A stretch of DNA of 64,000 bases from Neobacillus sp. DY30 (GCF_030123065.1 NZ_CP126093.1:872001-936000); one strand, 5' to 3'. Shown: positions 51,459 through 61,244, counted from the first letter of the stretch. The notes: generated from the letters alone by a model not told the origin. Made by a program: numbers and translations.

Positions 51459-52484
51459 TTGTTAAAGAATAAATTCACAGGCATTTTAGCTGCATCGTTA
51501 TTAATGGGTACAATCCTTGCAGCGTGTGGGAAAGAGGAAGCAAAGCCGAGCAACGGCAATACCAAGGAAGAAGAGAAACCATCATACACTTTCCGTTTAG
51601 CAGACAATCAGCCGCCTGATTATCCGACTGTCCTTGGTGACAAGAAGTTTGCTGAATTAGTAGAGGAAAGAACAGAAGGACGAATTAAAATAGAAGTCTA
51701 TCCATCAGCGCAATTAGGTGATGAAAAATCGGTTCTTGAACAGGTTCAGCTGGGAGCGATTGAATTTACACGAATCAACTCCAGCCCGCTTGCCGAGTTC
51801 AATAATCAATTTACTCCAATCGGACTTCCTTATGTTTTTGAAAGTGAAGATCACCTTTGGAATTTCTTAAATGGGGATATGGGAACAAAATTACTAGATG
51901 GTCTTGAGCAATCAAAGATGAAGGGATTAGCTTTTTACGACTCTGGGTCCCGTAGTTTTTATGCTACCAAACCACTTAAAGATGTAAAGGATCTAAAAGG
52001 ACTAAAGATTCGTGTTCAGCAAAGTAAAATCAATATTGATTTCATGGATGCCTTAGGAGCTAGTGCTACTCCAATGCCATATGGAGAAGTATTTAGTGCC
52101 CTTCAAACAGGTATCATTGATGGAGCAGAAAATAACCTGCCAAGTTTAGATTCATCTAACCATTATCAGGAAGCTAAGAACTTGATCCTAGATCATCACC
52201 AACGCATCCCTGAAGTTCTTCTCATTAGTAAAGTTGCTTGGGATAAGCTTGATGCTGAAGATCAAAAAATCATTAAACAAGCAGCGCTTGATTCTGTAGA
52301 AACACAAAGAGCAGAATGGGATAAATATGAAGAGAAATCTGAAAAAAAATTAAAAGACGCTGGTGTTACATTTACTGAAGTTAAGGATCTTAAACCTTGG
52401 AAAGATGCTGTAAAACCTATGATTGATGAATACTCAAAAGAGTATAAAGAGGTAATGGATGCGATTGAAGCAGCACGTCCGTAA
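51459..52484 (+). CDS. dctP: TRAP transporter substrate-binding lipoprotein (DctP), probable hexuronate type
   Basis: Protein of 341 residues. A lipoprotein signal peptide ends in ILAAC (Cys about 23), so the protein is anchored outside the membrane. The mature part is a DctP fold: RLADNQPPDYPTVLGDKKF, the carboxylate-binding arginine region LKGLKIRVQQSKINIDFMDALGA and TPMPYGEVFSALQTGIIDGAEN. These resemble TRAP proteins that bind glucuronate or galacturonate. Of three alternative starts, TTG at 51459 has AAGGGG 8 bases before it. It closes the transporter operon. Confidence 0.9.
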   Translation: MLKNKFTGILAASLLMGTILAACGKEEAKPSNGNTKEEEKPSYTFRLADNQPPDYPTVLGDKKFAELVEERTEGRIKIEVYPSAQLGDEKSVLEQVQLGAIEFTRINSSPLAEFNNQFTPIGLPYVFESEDHLWNFLNGDMGTKLLDGLEQSKMKGLAFYDSGSRSFYATKPLKDVKDLKGLKIRVQQSKINIDFMDALGASATPMPYGEVFSALQTGIIDGAENNLPSLDSSNHYQEAKNLILDHHQRIPEVLLISKVAWDKLDAEDQKIIKQAALDSVETQRAEWDKYEEKSEKKLKDAGVTFTEVKDLKPWKDAVKPMIDEYSKEYKEVMDAIEAARP

Positions 52485-52500
52485 TCTGTAACAAAAAAAT

Positions 52501-52545
52501 ACCTAGCTGGTATGTTCCACCATCTACCAGCTGGGTCTTTTCTGT
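52501..52545 (+). terminator. Terminator after dctP
   Basis: The 12-bp stem ACCTAGCTGGTA / TACCAGCTGGGT (one wobble) is followed by a T-rich tract. Confidence 0.8.
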
Positions 52546-52590
52546 TTTGTTTATAGGTAAGACTTAGACCATTTATTAGGAAGTGGAAGA

Positions 52591-54420
52591 ATGCAGCAGC
52601 ATGGGAGAAAAATAGCACAATTTATTAAAGAGTACATTCTCTTAAGAAATCAAACATTAATGTTGAAGCTATGCATTTTTTCTAGCTTCCTCGTTATATT
52701 GCCTGTTCTATCAGTAGGGATTATCTCCTATCATCGATCTTCAGCTGAATTGGAGAATGAGCTCCGGCAGTATAGCAGTCAAATAATAGGTCAGGTAGAA
52801 TCACATATTGAATATTATTTTCAAGAATTTGAGATTACAAGTTTAAAAATTATCAACTCTCCGGAATTATCCAGCCTGCTGAAACATGAGAAAAGTGATC
52901 AATTAGTGGTGTCAGCCAAGAACACACTTAAATATGCGGCGTATTCTCGAGCAGATATATCTAATATCACGGTTCTAGTGGATAACGATATTGTGATCGA
53001 TACGCTTGGAGTAAATAATTTCTATCCCTCTACCAAAATGAAGGAAGAATATTGGTACTCATCTGTTCCTATGAACGGAATGACGATGTTAGTAACAAGA
53101 ACCCTTAAACTAAAAAATAAAGAGCAGCCAGTTATTTCTCTAGTTAGGAGATTATATAACCCTGATACGCTTCTACCGGTCGGAATGCTCGTTATTGATA
53201 TCAATTTTAGAAGAATTGAGGAAATCTCAAACAAAGTAACAATTAGTAAAAACGGATATTTTTTTATTTTGGATTCAAAAGGGCATTATGTCTACCATCC
53301 TGATTATTTAAAACTTGGAAAAAAAATAGAGTTTCCCCAGCTCACACAACTCAAAAATAACGAAAGCCGCACACAGATTCTACAGAACGAGAGGGAGGAT
53401 TTTGTCACTTATACGTATTCCTCCAATATAGGCTGGAGTTTTTTTACGGCTGTACCGTATAAAGATCTAACGGGAGGAATTATTCAAATCGGAAGAACCA
53501 TTGTTTTGACCATTATTATCTCGTTAATAATTGCCTACACGATAGGGTTTGGGTTTGCAGCAAGTTTAGTCCGCCCAATTCGGCGCCTGAAACGGTTTAT
53601 GAAAGAAGTTGAAACCGGCAATCTTAGTGGACGAGTACCGGTGGAATCAAATGATGAAATTGGACAGTTATCTGCTGGATTTAATCATACGGTTGAAAAA
53701 CTATCAGATTTACTTGAAGAAGTTTATGTCTCCAAATTAAGAGAAACAGAAATGTCACTCAAGAAAAAAGAAATAGAAATCAAAATGCTTCAGTCTCAAA
53801 TGAACCCTCATTTTTTATACAACTCCCTTGAAACGATTAGAGGGATGGCATTAGAAGAAGGTCAGGAAAATATTGCAATCATGTCGTTTTCTCTTGCAAA
53901 GCTGCTTCGATATAATCTTAAAAACGATTCTTCCACTGTTAGTCTCGGGGAGGAAATCAGGTTTTGCAAGACGTATCTTCAAATTCAAAAGTTTCGTTTT
54001 GAAGACCGCTTTGATTATGAGTTGGATATTCCTGAATGGGCAATGGGGCTTCAAGTAGTAAAATTTTCACTGCAGCCATTAGTTGAAAATTGCTTTGTTC
54101 ATGCTTACGGCAGAAGACTTCAAAAGCTTAGAATAACCATATCAGTTGTTCCAAAGTCAGAATCTTCTTTTATCATTCGAATTGAAGATTCAGGCGCAGG
54201 AATTCCAAATCAGACTTTAAACGAACTTACAAGTAAGCTTGAACAGAAAACATCAAACGCAGACGGGAAACATATTGGATTATTAAATGTCCAGCAACGG
54301 ATTCATTATGTGTTTGGCGCTGATTACGGACTGGGTGTTAGCAGTCAGCTGGGAGTTGGTACTGTGGTAGAAATGAAGCTTCCAATGAAGGAAATTACAG
54401 AGGGAAGGGAAACTGGATGA
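52591..54420 (+). CDS. YesM-family sensor histidine kinase
   Basis: Protein of 609 residues. It has two membrane helices (about 25-45 and 300-325) flanking an extracellular Cache-like domain (about 45-295), then HAMP (VRPIRRLKRFMKEVETGNLSGRVP), a coiled segment, the LytS/YesM phospho-acceptor SQMNPHFLYNSLETIRGMA, and an HATPase domain (QPLVENCFVHAYG, DSGAGIP, GIGLLNVQQR-like GLLNVQQRI). YesM-type kinases sense extracellular carbohydrates. The stop overlaps the response regulator start (ATGA). Between the TRAP operon and the GH3 gene, it may control one or both. Confidence 0.92.
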   Translation: MQQHGRKIAQFIKEYILLRNQTLMLKLCIFSSFLVILPVLSVGIISYHRSSAELENELRQYSSQIIGQVESHIEYYFQEFEITSLKIINSPELSSLLKHEKSDQLVVSAKNTLKYAAYSRADISNITVLVDNDIVIDTLGVNNFYPSTKMKEEYWYSSVPMNGMTMLVTRTLKLKNKEQPVISLVRRLYNPDTLLPVGMLVIDINFRRIEEISNKVTISKNGYFFILDSKGHYVYHPDYLKLGKKIEFPQLTQLKNNESRTQILQNEREDFVTYTYSSNIGWSFFTAVPYKDLTGGIIQIGRTIVLTIIISLIIAYTIGFGFAASLVRPIRRLKRFMKEVETGNLSGRVPVESNDEIGQLSAGFNHTVEKLSDLLEEVYVSKLRETEMSLKKKEIEIKMLQSQMNPHFLYNSLETIRGMALEEGQENIAIMSFSLAKLLRYNLKNDSSTVSLGEEIRFCKTYLQIQKFRFEDRFDYELDIPEWAMGLQVVKFSLQPLVENCFVHAYGRRLQKLRITISVVPKSESSFIIRIEDSGAGIPNQTLNELTSKLEQKTSNADGKHIGLLNVQQRIHYVFGADYGLGVSSQLGVGTVVEMKLPMKEITEGRETG

Positions 54421-55166
54421 AGAAAATCTTGTTAGTGGACGATGAGAGATGGGTCAGAACCGCTCTTAAGTGGACGATAAAAAATCTGGATCTTCCCTTG
54501 CAGGTTGTGCATGAAGCACAAAATGGATTAGAAGCACTTGACTGGATTAGGCAAAATGAAGTTGACCTCGTTTTAACGGATATCCGAATGCCTATTATGG
54601 ATGGTTTAACGTTTGTGAAAGAACTCACTGGATTAAACAAAGAGCAGGATGTAATGGTCATTAGTGTGCATGATGAGTTTCAATTTGTTCAGCAAGCTCT
54701 TCGCAGCGGGGTGACAGATTACCTTCTCAAGCCCATTGAAGAGGATGATTTACGTAAGTGTTTAGAAAAATGGCTAAAGACTAAGGAAGAGGTCAAGGGA
54801 AAGGTAGTTCAGGATGCAGATGATAAATTTCCTTCCTCCACGATTGATCAGGTGTTGAATTATATTAAGAAGACACCTTTAAGCGAAGTAACTCTTCACG
54901 CTGCGGCAGAAAATGTCCACGTGAATTCTAGTTACCTAAGTCAATTATTCAAACAACAGCTTAATAAAAAGTTTGTTGATTATTTAACAGAACTAAGAAT
55001 TGAAGAGGGTAAACGCTTATTATTAAACACGACATTAAGGATGTCAGAGATTGCTGAAAGAGTTGGCTACTCCGATTTAGCCTATTTTAGTAATAACTTT
55101 AAGAAAATCACCGGGAGCACGCCATCAGAATTTCGTAAATCATTAGTAGAAAAAGATAATGGTTAA
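54417..55166 (+). CDS. YesN-family response regulator (AraC-type output)
   Basis: Protein of 249 residues. The receiver domain (about 1-120) has the acidic pair in LLVDDE, phospho-Asp55 in DLVLTDIRMPIMDG, and the KP pair in YLLKPIEE. The C-terminal AraC HTH pair contains HVNSSYLSQLFKQQLNKKF and RMSEIAERVGYSDLAYFSNNFKKITGSTPSEFR. It is coupled to the sensor kinase by a 4-base overlap and probably activates the TRAP operon and/or the GH3 glycosidase gene. The target motif is unknown. Confidence 0.93.
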   Translation: MKKILLVDDERWVRTALKWTIKNLDLPLQVVHEAQNGLEALDWIRQNEVDLVLTDIRMPIMDGLTFVKELTGLNKEQDVMVISVHDEFQFVQQALRSGVTDYLLKPIEEDDLRKCLEKWLKTKEEVKGKVVQDADDKFPSSTIDQVLNYIKKTPLSEVTLHAAAENVHVNSSYLSQLFKQQLNKKFVDYLTELRIEEGKRLLLNTTLRMSEIAERVGYSDLAYFSNNFKKITGSTPSEFRKSLVEKDNG

Positions 55167-55171
55167 AAGCT

Positions 55172-55210
55172 GTAGGAGGACATCACATTGATGTCCTCCT
55201 ACTTTATTTT
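55172..55210 (+). terminator. Terminator after the two-component genes
   Basis: A perfect 14-bp stem GTAGGAGGACATCA with its complement (55189-55202), then TTTATTTTT. The 280 bases to the next gene hold a cre and A+T-rich DNA. Confidence 0.88.
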
Positions 55211-55429
55211 TAAAATTACCTGAATAACTAAAATAATTACAAATTTCCCTAAAAAAACTCCCTAATTGATGAATTATTCTGAATTGTATAATTGTAAATA
55301 GAAATGCTTTCCGAGAAAGAAGGGAAACTGGCTGGTGTGACACCTTTTAAAAAATCTTTAGGAGGTTGATAAAATAATCGTTTTGAAATGTATTTAGCTT
55401 TCGGTATTAACCATTTTTTTATTATAAAG

Positions 55430-55443
55430 TGAAAACGCATTCA
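55430..55443 (+). promoter_or_regulatory. cre site upstream of the GH3 glycosidase gene
   Basis: TGAAAACGCATTCA fits the whole cre consensus TGNAANCGNWNNCA. It lies 48 bases before the ATG. CcpA repression in the presence of preferred sugars is expected. Confidence 0.7.
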
Positions 55444-55490
55444 AAAATCTTATTGATGACCTAACATTATTTAAAAAAGGGGAGAGAGAA

Positions 55491-57785
55491 ATGGCTTCAT
55501 TATCAAAACAGATTAAAAAATCTTCAAAACTAAGAAAAAAGCTTCTCGCAACCGCACTAACTCTATCATTAGTTGCTCCGGTAATTGGACCACAGGCAAT
55601 TTTTGCAGATGACCAAGGGTATACAGGTGAAGAAGGGGCAGCGACGCCATATTCTGGACGTGGTGCAATTACAACTTATAAGATTGCAAAAACTGAAGGA
55701 CAGCCAGAAATTGAAGTAGCAACTCAAGATCGAATTCTTGAAATTAACGGCAAATATTTTAGAGACGCCAATGGAAGTAAAAGCTTAGATGTTTACGAAG
55801 ACTGGACAAAGCCAGTTTCAATACGTGTAGCGGATTTGATTAGTAAGATGAGTCTTAAACAAAAAGCTGGATTGATGTACATAACTACACACACACCAGT
55901 GGCAGATCCAGCGGATGGGAAATTTGTAACCGATGCAAATGCTACTAATGTTATAAACAAGCAAATGCGGTACGTTATTTACCGTCTAACCCAAAACTTA
56001 GGCGATATTGCCAATTATAATAACCAAATGCAGCAATTAGCTGAGGGTCTAGAGTTAGGTATTCCGGTTGTCATTACTTCAAATCCAAGAAATTCTGCCT
56101 CAACGGATTATACCAATATTACCAATGTTCAAGATCAACATACCTTCTGGCCAGGAACATTAGGTTTAGCAGCTGCACGAGATGTAGAAGCTGTTGCTGA
56201 ATTTGCCGATATTGCCCGCCAAGAATGGAGAGCGGCTGGTATTCGAAAAGTTTATGGATATATGGCTGACGTTGCAACAGATCCACTTTGGGCAAGAATC
56301 GAGGAGACATTCGGCGAAGATCCAAAATTAGTTGGAGACATGAATTATGAAATCGTTAAAGGGTTCCAAACTGAAACTCTTGGCAAGGACAGTGTAGCCA
56401 TTACAGTTAAACATTTCCCTGGCGGCGGGGCTCGTGATGATGGACAAGATCCTCACTTTGCAAATGGTAGTTTTAACATTTACCCTACGGAAGGAAGTAT
56501 GGAAAAATATCATATTCCTCCTTTCCAAAGAGCAATTGAAGCTGGCGTAGCATCCGTAATGCCATATTACGCATATCCAAGTAATAATAGTGCTAATCAA
56601 GGATTAGAACCGTATAGTGAAACTCAGCAATTTGAAGAGGTTGGTATGACTTTAAATAAAGGAATCATAGATTACTTGCGAGAAGGTCTTGGTTTCAAAG
56701 GATATATTAACTCTGACTCAGGTGCAGTTGCGGGCAGCGCATGGGGTTATCTAGTGGATGAAGATGGAAATCCAATTCCAAATGCACAAAAAGTGGCCAA
56801 AGCCATCAATGCAGGAACAAATATTATTTCAGGTGGAGCAAATCCAGAGTATGTAATTGAGGCCGTTCATAGTGACTTATTAGAAGAATCGAAGCTGGAT
56901 GAATCTATTACTTATACCCTATCAGAAATGATGACATTAGGTCTATTTGAAGACCCATATGTAAATCCTGCAGAGGCTATTGCTGCGGCAAACAATGAAG
57001 AACACAGAGCATTAGCTTATGAAGCACATCAAAAGTCAGTCGTTTTAATGCGTAATGATAAAACCAAAGGTGAAAAACTATTACCGTTAACAGAAGAAAA
57101 GTTAGAAAATGTTAAGCTTTATGTTGAAGGATTTATTGGGGTTGCTCCAGGAAGAAATAATCCAAATCCTCAAAAAACTATTAATGAAGAATCAGCAAAA
57201 CAAACCGCTGCATTTAATGCAGACTTAAAGAAAATGCTCAAAGAAAAATTCCCTAACATTACGTTAGTAGATAGTGTTGATCAAGCAACTCATGCATATT
57301 TATATGTTAAACCAACTCAATCTAACTGGGATAATAACCCACGTATTGCTGTTAATGAAACAACAGGTATTCTTGAATTAGATCGAATCATTGAAATTCA
57401 AAAAGCTGTGCCAACCATTACTGCGGTAAACTTTACGAATCAATGGCTAATAAACAAGCTTGAACCAAATGCTGCAGCATTAATCGGTACTTTCGGTACG
57501 CTTCAAGAGGCAGTATTCGATGTAATCACTGGAGAATTCAATCCCGTTGGTAAGCTTCCATTCGCTATTCCAGCCAGTGCGGAAGCTGTAGAAAGAGAAA
57601 TCGGGGATGTTCCAAGCTTTGCACCTGAAGAATATAAACATTTCACTTATAAAAATAAAAATGGTGACAAGTACGGATACGGATTTGGTCTGTCTTACAA
57701 AGATAACAATGGAAAAGCGGTTGGAAAACCTGACCATGCAAATGAAACAGGTAAACCTGATCATGCAGGTAAAACTGGAAAATAA
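55491..57785 (+). CDS. Secreted glycoside hydrolase family 3 protein
   Basis: Protein of 764 residues. It has a signal peptide with a positively charged start and hydrophobic core (cleavage near residue 40, after IFA). The GH3 (alpha/beta)8 domain has MADVATDPLWARIEETFGEDP, the substrate block VKHFPGGGARDDGQDPH and the nucleophile Asp in GYINSDSGAVAGSAWG. A C-terminal alpha/beta domain follows and a short repeat tail (GKPDHANETGKPDHAG). No LPXTG anchor or binding module is seen. It removes terminal beta-linked sugars outside the cell; the exact sugar is unknown, and a glucuronide is suggested only by position. GGGGAGAG precedes the ATG. Confidence 0.9.
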   Translation: MASLSKQIKKSSKLRKKLLATALTLSLVAPVIGPQAIFADDQGYTGEEGAATPYSGRGAITTYKIAKTEGQPEIEVATQDRILEINGKYFRDANGSKSLDVYEDWTKPVSIRVADLISKMSLKQKAGLMYITTHTPVADPADGKFVTDANATNVINKQMRYVIYRLTQNLGDIANYNNQMQQLAEGLELGIPVVITSNPRNSASTDYTNITNVQDQHTFWPGTLGLAAARDVEAVAEFADIARQEWRAAGIRKVYGYMADVATDPLWARIEETFGEDPKLVGDMNYEIVKGFQTETLGKDSVAITVKHFPGGGARDDGQDPHFANGSFNIYPTEGSMEKYHIPPFQRAIEAGVASVMPYYAYPSNNSANQGLEPYSETQQFEEVGMTLNKGIIDYLREGLGFKGYINSDSGAVAGSAWGYLVDEDGNPIPNAQKVAKAINAGTNIISGGANPEYVIEAVHSDLLEESKLDESITYTLSEMMTLGLFEDPYVNPAEAIAAANNEEHRALAYEAHQKSVVLMRNDKTKGEKLLPLTEEKLENVKLYVEGFIGVAPGRNNPNPQKTINEESAKQTAAFNADLKKMLKEKFPNITLVDSVDQATHAYLYVKPTQSNWDNNPRIAVNETTGILELDRIIEIQKAVPTITAVNFTNQWLINKLEPNAAALIGTFGTLQEAVFDVITGEFNPVGKLPFAIPASAEAVEREIGDVPSFAPEEYKHFTYKNKNGDKYGYGFGLSYKDNNGKAVGKPDHANETGKPDHAGKTGK

Positions 57786-57800
57786 TCAGCTATAATAGAT

Positions 57801-57838
57801 AAAAAATGCTGCTTCATTCTCTGAAGCAGCATTTTTTT
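57801..57838. terminator. Bidirectional terminator GH3/queT
   Basis: A perfect 16-bp stem AAAAAATGCTGCTTCA with its complement and a 5-base loop, between convergent genes; T-runs on both strands. Confidence 0.9.
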
Positions 57839-57841
57839 GAT

Positions 57842-58327
57842 CTATATCATTTTTTCAAAGTTAATGCGTTTGTTAATTAAATAAATGATCGGCATACCTA
57901 CTGCCATCACAACAAATTCTCCAATGGCCACTGTTAACCAAGTAAATAAAAATGGCAATTCGAATGCTAGGTTTAATTCCCAAGCAATCAAGAACATCGT
58001 GAAGGTGAAGACAACGGTATTCACAATCATACGAGCCCAGATTCCCTTAATGAAACGTGCTGACAAAATTGTAATCGATAGAGCTAATAGTGATTGACCG
58101 ACACCGAATACGAGGTCATAAGCAACAATCGGTGAAAAGAAAAGGTTGGCGAAGAATACCCCTGTGATGATTCCAAAAATGTATTTCTTATTAAAAACAA
58201 TAAGATGATTAAACATTTCTGAAACACGGAATTGAATATTTGTAAACCCGAATGGAGCGATTAACCCTGAAACAGCAATGTATAATGCGGCTAATATCGC
58301 ATTTACGACAAGTGTTTTTATTTTCAT
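57842..58327 (-). CDS. queT: QueT-family queuosine precursor transporter
   Basis: Protein of 161 residues with about five membrane helices. The QueT signature is ALYIAVSGLIAPFGFTNIQFRVSEMFNHLIVFNKKY, with FFANLFFSPIVAYDLVFGVGQSL. QueT proteins are S-components for preQ1/preQ0 uptake and pair with a shared ECF energizing module. A longer open frame (to 58390) is rejected because it reads through the riboswitch. The ATG at 58327 follows AAGGAG within the riboswitch tail. An ECF A-A-T module lies just to the right on the other strand. Confidence 0.88.
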   Translation of the reverse strand: MKIKTLVVNAILAALYIAVSGLIAPFGFTNIQFRVSEMFNHLIVFNKKYIFGIITGVFFANLFFSPIVAYDLVFGVGQSLLALSITILSARFIKGIWARMIVNTVVFTFTMFLIAWELNLAFELPFLFTWLTVAIGEFVVMAVGMPIIYLINKRINFEKMI

Positions 58328-58339
58328 ATATAAAGTTGT

Positions 58340-58382
58340 CTCCTTAGTTTTTTTTACGTGGGAGGTTCTCGAACCACGTTTT
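58340..58382 (-). promoter_or_regulatory. preQ1-I riboswitch controlling queT
   Basis: Minus strand: stem ACGTGG / CCCACGT around a TTCGAGAACCT loop, then an A8 tract and ACTAAGGAG. The tail contains the ribosome site, as in translational preQ1-I aptamers (GGTTC..., CCC..., A-rich, CTAAGGAG). It sits 13 bases before the start of a queuosine-precursor transporter, which supports the call. Confidence 0.8.
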
Positions 58383-58646
58383 TCTGACAAGCTAATATAT
58401 TAGTATAAATGTATTTACTCGTCAATATAAAGTTTGAGTTAAACTATCGGTAAGAGTTAAGATATATTTAGATACTGGATAATATTACCCATTTTGTACA
58501 TTCTATTTATTAAAAATGGTTGTTAAAGAAATGGTCCTTGAGGATATCCCCTTTTCTGACTTCGTGCTATTATATTTCTTGTAAATCATTTACTATGATT
58601 GAATAGTATTCAGAATATTAATAAAATAGAAGAAAGGGGGATTTAG

Positions 58647-59507
58647 TTGGAACCGATTATTGCTTTAGAAAATGTGTCATTTTCATATAAAATCAATGAG
58701 ACCACTTCTGTGTCTGTTCTAAAGGATGTCTCTTTTTCCATTTTTCCTGGTGAATATGTTGCCATTATCGGACATAACGGTTCAGGGAAATCCACATTAT
58801 CCAAGCATTTAAATGGGCTTTTAACTCCAGGTTCAGGGGATGTTTGGGTCCGTGGTCACAATACGAAGAACGTCAGCAGGAAGCTTGACATCCGCAAAAG
58901 TGTCGGCATGGTTTTTCAGCATCCTGATAATCAAATTGTGGCGACGATTGTCGAGGAAGACGTTGCATTTGGATTAGAAAATATTGGCGTCCCAAGGGAA
59001 GAAATGAAGCAAAGAATCGATGAGGCTTTAGAAGTCGTGAAAATGACTGATTTCCGAAAAAGACCGCCACACCATTTATCTGGAGGACAAAAGCAAAGAG
59101 TGGCGATTGCCGGGGTGCTGGCCATGCAGCCAGAATGTATCGTATTCGATGAGTCTACCAGCATGCTTGATACCTTTGGCAGAAACGAAGTTCTTCAAGT
59201 TATGAGGAAAATGAATAGGATGGGAATGACCATCATTACTGTAACGCATCGCATGTCGGAAGCAGCTGAAGCGGACCGGATTATTGTCATTGAAGACGGG
59301 AAAATTGTTATGGATGGAAAACCCCGTGATATTTTTAAACATAAAGAGGTTTTAATGAACCTCCAATTAGATATTCCGGCTGTTAGTCAGATAGCTCAAA
59401 TGGTTCATAACAAAATTCCAACGTTTTCTAAGGAGATTATCCAAGAAGAAGAACTAATAAATGAAGTAAAGAGAGTTTCAAAAGCCAGGAGCGGGGAAGT
59501 AGTCTAA
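58647..59507 (+). CDS. ecfA1: ECF transporter ATPase EcfA1
   Basis: ABC ATPase of 286 residues: Walker A GHNGSGKST, Q-loop VFQHPDNQ, signature LSGGQKQRVAIA, Walker B CIVFDEST and the His switch TVTHRM. This is the EcfA1 form; its Walker B ends in DES rather than DEP. It powers vitamin uptake together with EcfA2, EcfT and exchangeable S proteins. TTG start with AAAGGGGG upstream. Its stop overlaps the next start (TAATG). Confidence 0.93.
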   Translation: MEPIIALENVSFSYKINETTSVSVLKDVSFSIFPGEYVAIIGHNGSGKSTLSKHLNGLLTPGSGDVWVRGHNTKNVSRKLDIRKSVGMVFQHPDNQIVATIVEEDVAFGLENIGVPREEMKQRIDEALEVVKMTDFRKRPPHHLSGGQKQRVAIAGVLAMQPECIVFDESTSMLDTFGRNEVLQVMRKMNRMGMTIITVTHRMSEAAEADRIIVIEDGKIVMDGKPRDIFKHKEVLMNLQLDIPAVSQIAQMVHNKIPTFSKEIIQEEELINEVKRVSKARSGEVV

Positions 59508-60394
59508 TGAGTGGAAAACCAATCATCGAAATAGAAAACTTATTTCATACATATATGAAAGGTACCCCTATGGAACATAAAGCTTTAAAGGGGACAAGCA
59601 TGGTGGTCAATGAGGGGGAGTGCATTGCCATTATTGGGCATACAGGCTCAGGTAAGTCTACCCTCATCCAGCATTTTAATGGGCTTATCCGGCCTGATTC
59701 AGGGAAAGTGATCATCGATGGAGTAGATTTATCCAAAAAACGAATTGATATGAAAGCATTGAGGAGAAATGTAGGACTCGTTTTTCAAAACCCAGAGGAT
59801 CAGATCTTCGAAAAATTAATTGGCGATGATATCGCTTATGGACCCTTTAAACTTGGTCTGCCCCTAAAGGAAGTCAGGGATCGGGTTAAATGGGCAATGG
59901 ATATGGTAGGCCTGAACTTTGAAGAAATGAAGGATCGCCAGACGTTTGCATTGAGCGGCGGGCAGAAGCGTAAAGTGGCGCTTGCTGGTATTCTAGCGTT
60001 AAAGCCTAAGATATTGGTGCTTGACGAACCTACAGCCGGACTTGATCCTAAGTCTCGAAATGAGTTGCTGGATAAGATAAAATCCTTAAATAAAATTGAA
60101 AATTTAACGGTCATCTTTGTATCGCACAATATGGAAGAGGTCGCTTATTTAGCAGATCGAGTTTATGTCATGGCAAATGGCGCTGACGTGTTATCAGGTA
60201 CTCCAGAAGATATATTTACTGATAAGGAAAAATTGCAGCGTTACCAAATTGGAACACCTGAAACGGTACAAGCTCTGTATCGGCTGAAGGACCTTGGGTA
60301 CAATGTAAATACTTCCGCTTTTACGATTTCGGAGGCAGCTGACGAAATCATAAAGGTTCTTACCGATGGGGAGGTGGAGAATCATGGCAAGTGA
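59507..60394 (+). CDS. ecfA2: ECF transporter ATPase EcfA2
   Basis: ABC ATPase of 295 residues: Walker A GHTGSGKST, VFQNPEDQIFE, signature LSGGQKRKVALAG, Walker B ILVLDEPTAGLDP, switch VSHNMEE. It is the typical EcfA2 partner of the preceding gene. The start overlaps the ecfA1 stop by one base; its end overlaps ecfT by 11 bases, so the module is one tightly coupled operon. Confidence 0.94.
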   Translation: MSGKPIIEIENLFHTYMKGTPMEHKALKGTSMVVNEGECIAIIGHTGSGKSTLIQHFNGLIRPDSGKVIIDGVDLSKKRIDMKALRRNVGLVFQNPEDQIFEKLIGDDIAYGPFKLGLPLKEVRDRVKWAMDMVGLNFEEMKDRQTFALSGGQKRKVALAGILALKPKILVLDEPTAGLDPKSRNELLDKIKSLNKIENLTVIFVSHNMEEVAYLADRVYVMANGADVLSGTPEDIFTDKEKLQRYQIGTPETVQALYRLKDLGYNVNTSAFTISEAADEIIKVLTDGEVENHGK

Positions 60395-61226
60395 ATTTGA
60401 ACTGTCTAGGAATATAACCATTGGCCAGTACGTACCGACAGGTTCTTTTATACATCGGCTGGACCCGAGAATAAAATTGTTAGTGTTCACTATTCTAGTT
60501 TTAGCTATTGCTCTCAATACTAGTTATGTAGGAAATGCACTTGGTCTGCTATTATCTATTTATTTATTCTGGGCTTCAAAAATACCGGTAAGTTATGGGT
60601 TATCGGGTATAAAACCAGCTATTCCCTTTATTATCATATTGGCTGTTTTGCAGCTCATCTTCCAAGGCAATGTCTTTTCTGGAGGTACAGTATTCTTTGA
60701 ATATGGGTTTATCTTGATTACCAGTGAGAGTATCCGACTCGTCATCGTTTCGGCCGTACGTTTTGTGGAAATCATTTTATTAAGCAGTGTATTAACTCTA
60801 TCCACATCAACGACAGAATTAACTCATGCGATTCAAAGTCTATTAAGTCCTTTGAAAAAAATAAAATTTCCTGTCCATGAAATTTCCTTGATTATTACCA
60901 TTGCCATTCGCTTCGTGCCAACCTTTGCAATTGAAATGGAGAAAATGATGAAGGCTCAGGCATCAAGAGGGGCGGATTTTGGATCAGGGGAATGGTGGAG
61001 AATCATTCAGAGGACGAAGGATATGCTTCCGATTATTATTCCTTTATTTAATATTGCGTTATCTAGAGCAGAGGATCTTATATTAGCGATGGAATCCCGT
61101 TGTTATACACCTGGAAACGATAGAAGTGCTTTCTCAGTGTACAAAGCACTCAGCCGTGATTATTTAGTATTAATTATTGGTCTTTTAATTTCATTATTAT
61201 TGCTTTTTTATCCGTTTCCATATTAG
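60384..61226 (+). CDS. ecfT: ECF transporter membrane subunit EcfT
   Basis: Protein of 280 residues with 5-6 membrane helices: YVPTGSFIHRLDPRIKLL near the start and the coupling-helix motifs MMKAQASRGADF and AEDLILAMESRCY towards the end (ARG/SRG motifs that dock the ATPases). The ATG at 60384 is used, because GGGGAGG precedes it by 8-10 bases; the ATG at 60366 precedes that ribosome site. Confidence 0.93.
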   Translation: MASEFELSRNITIGQYVPTGSFIHRLDPRIKLLVFTILVLAIALNTSYVGNALGLLLSIYLFWASKIPVSYGLSGIKPAIPFIIILAVLQLIFQGNVFSGGTVFFEYGFILITSESIRLVIVSAVRFVEIILLSSVLTLSTSTTELTHAIQSLLSPLKKIKFPVHEISLIITIAIRFVPTFAIEMEKMMKAQASRGADFGSGEWWRIIQRTKDMLPIIIPLFNIALSRAEDLILAMESRCYTPGNDRSAFSVYKALSRDYLVLIIGLLISLLLLFYPFPY

Positions 61227-61244
61227 AAAAAGGGGAGAAGAGAA

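Noticed and set aside
58328..58390. 21-residue N-terminal extension of QueT
   Set aside because: It would translate the preQ1 riboswitch; the ATG at 58327 has the ribosome site in the aptamer tail.
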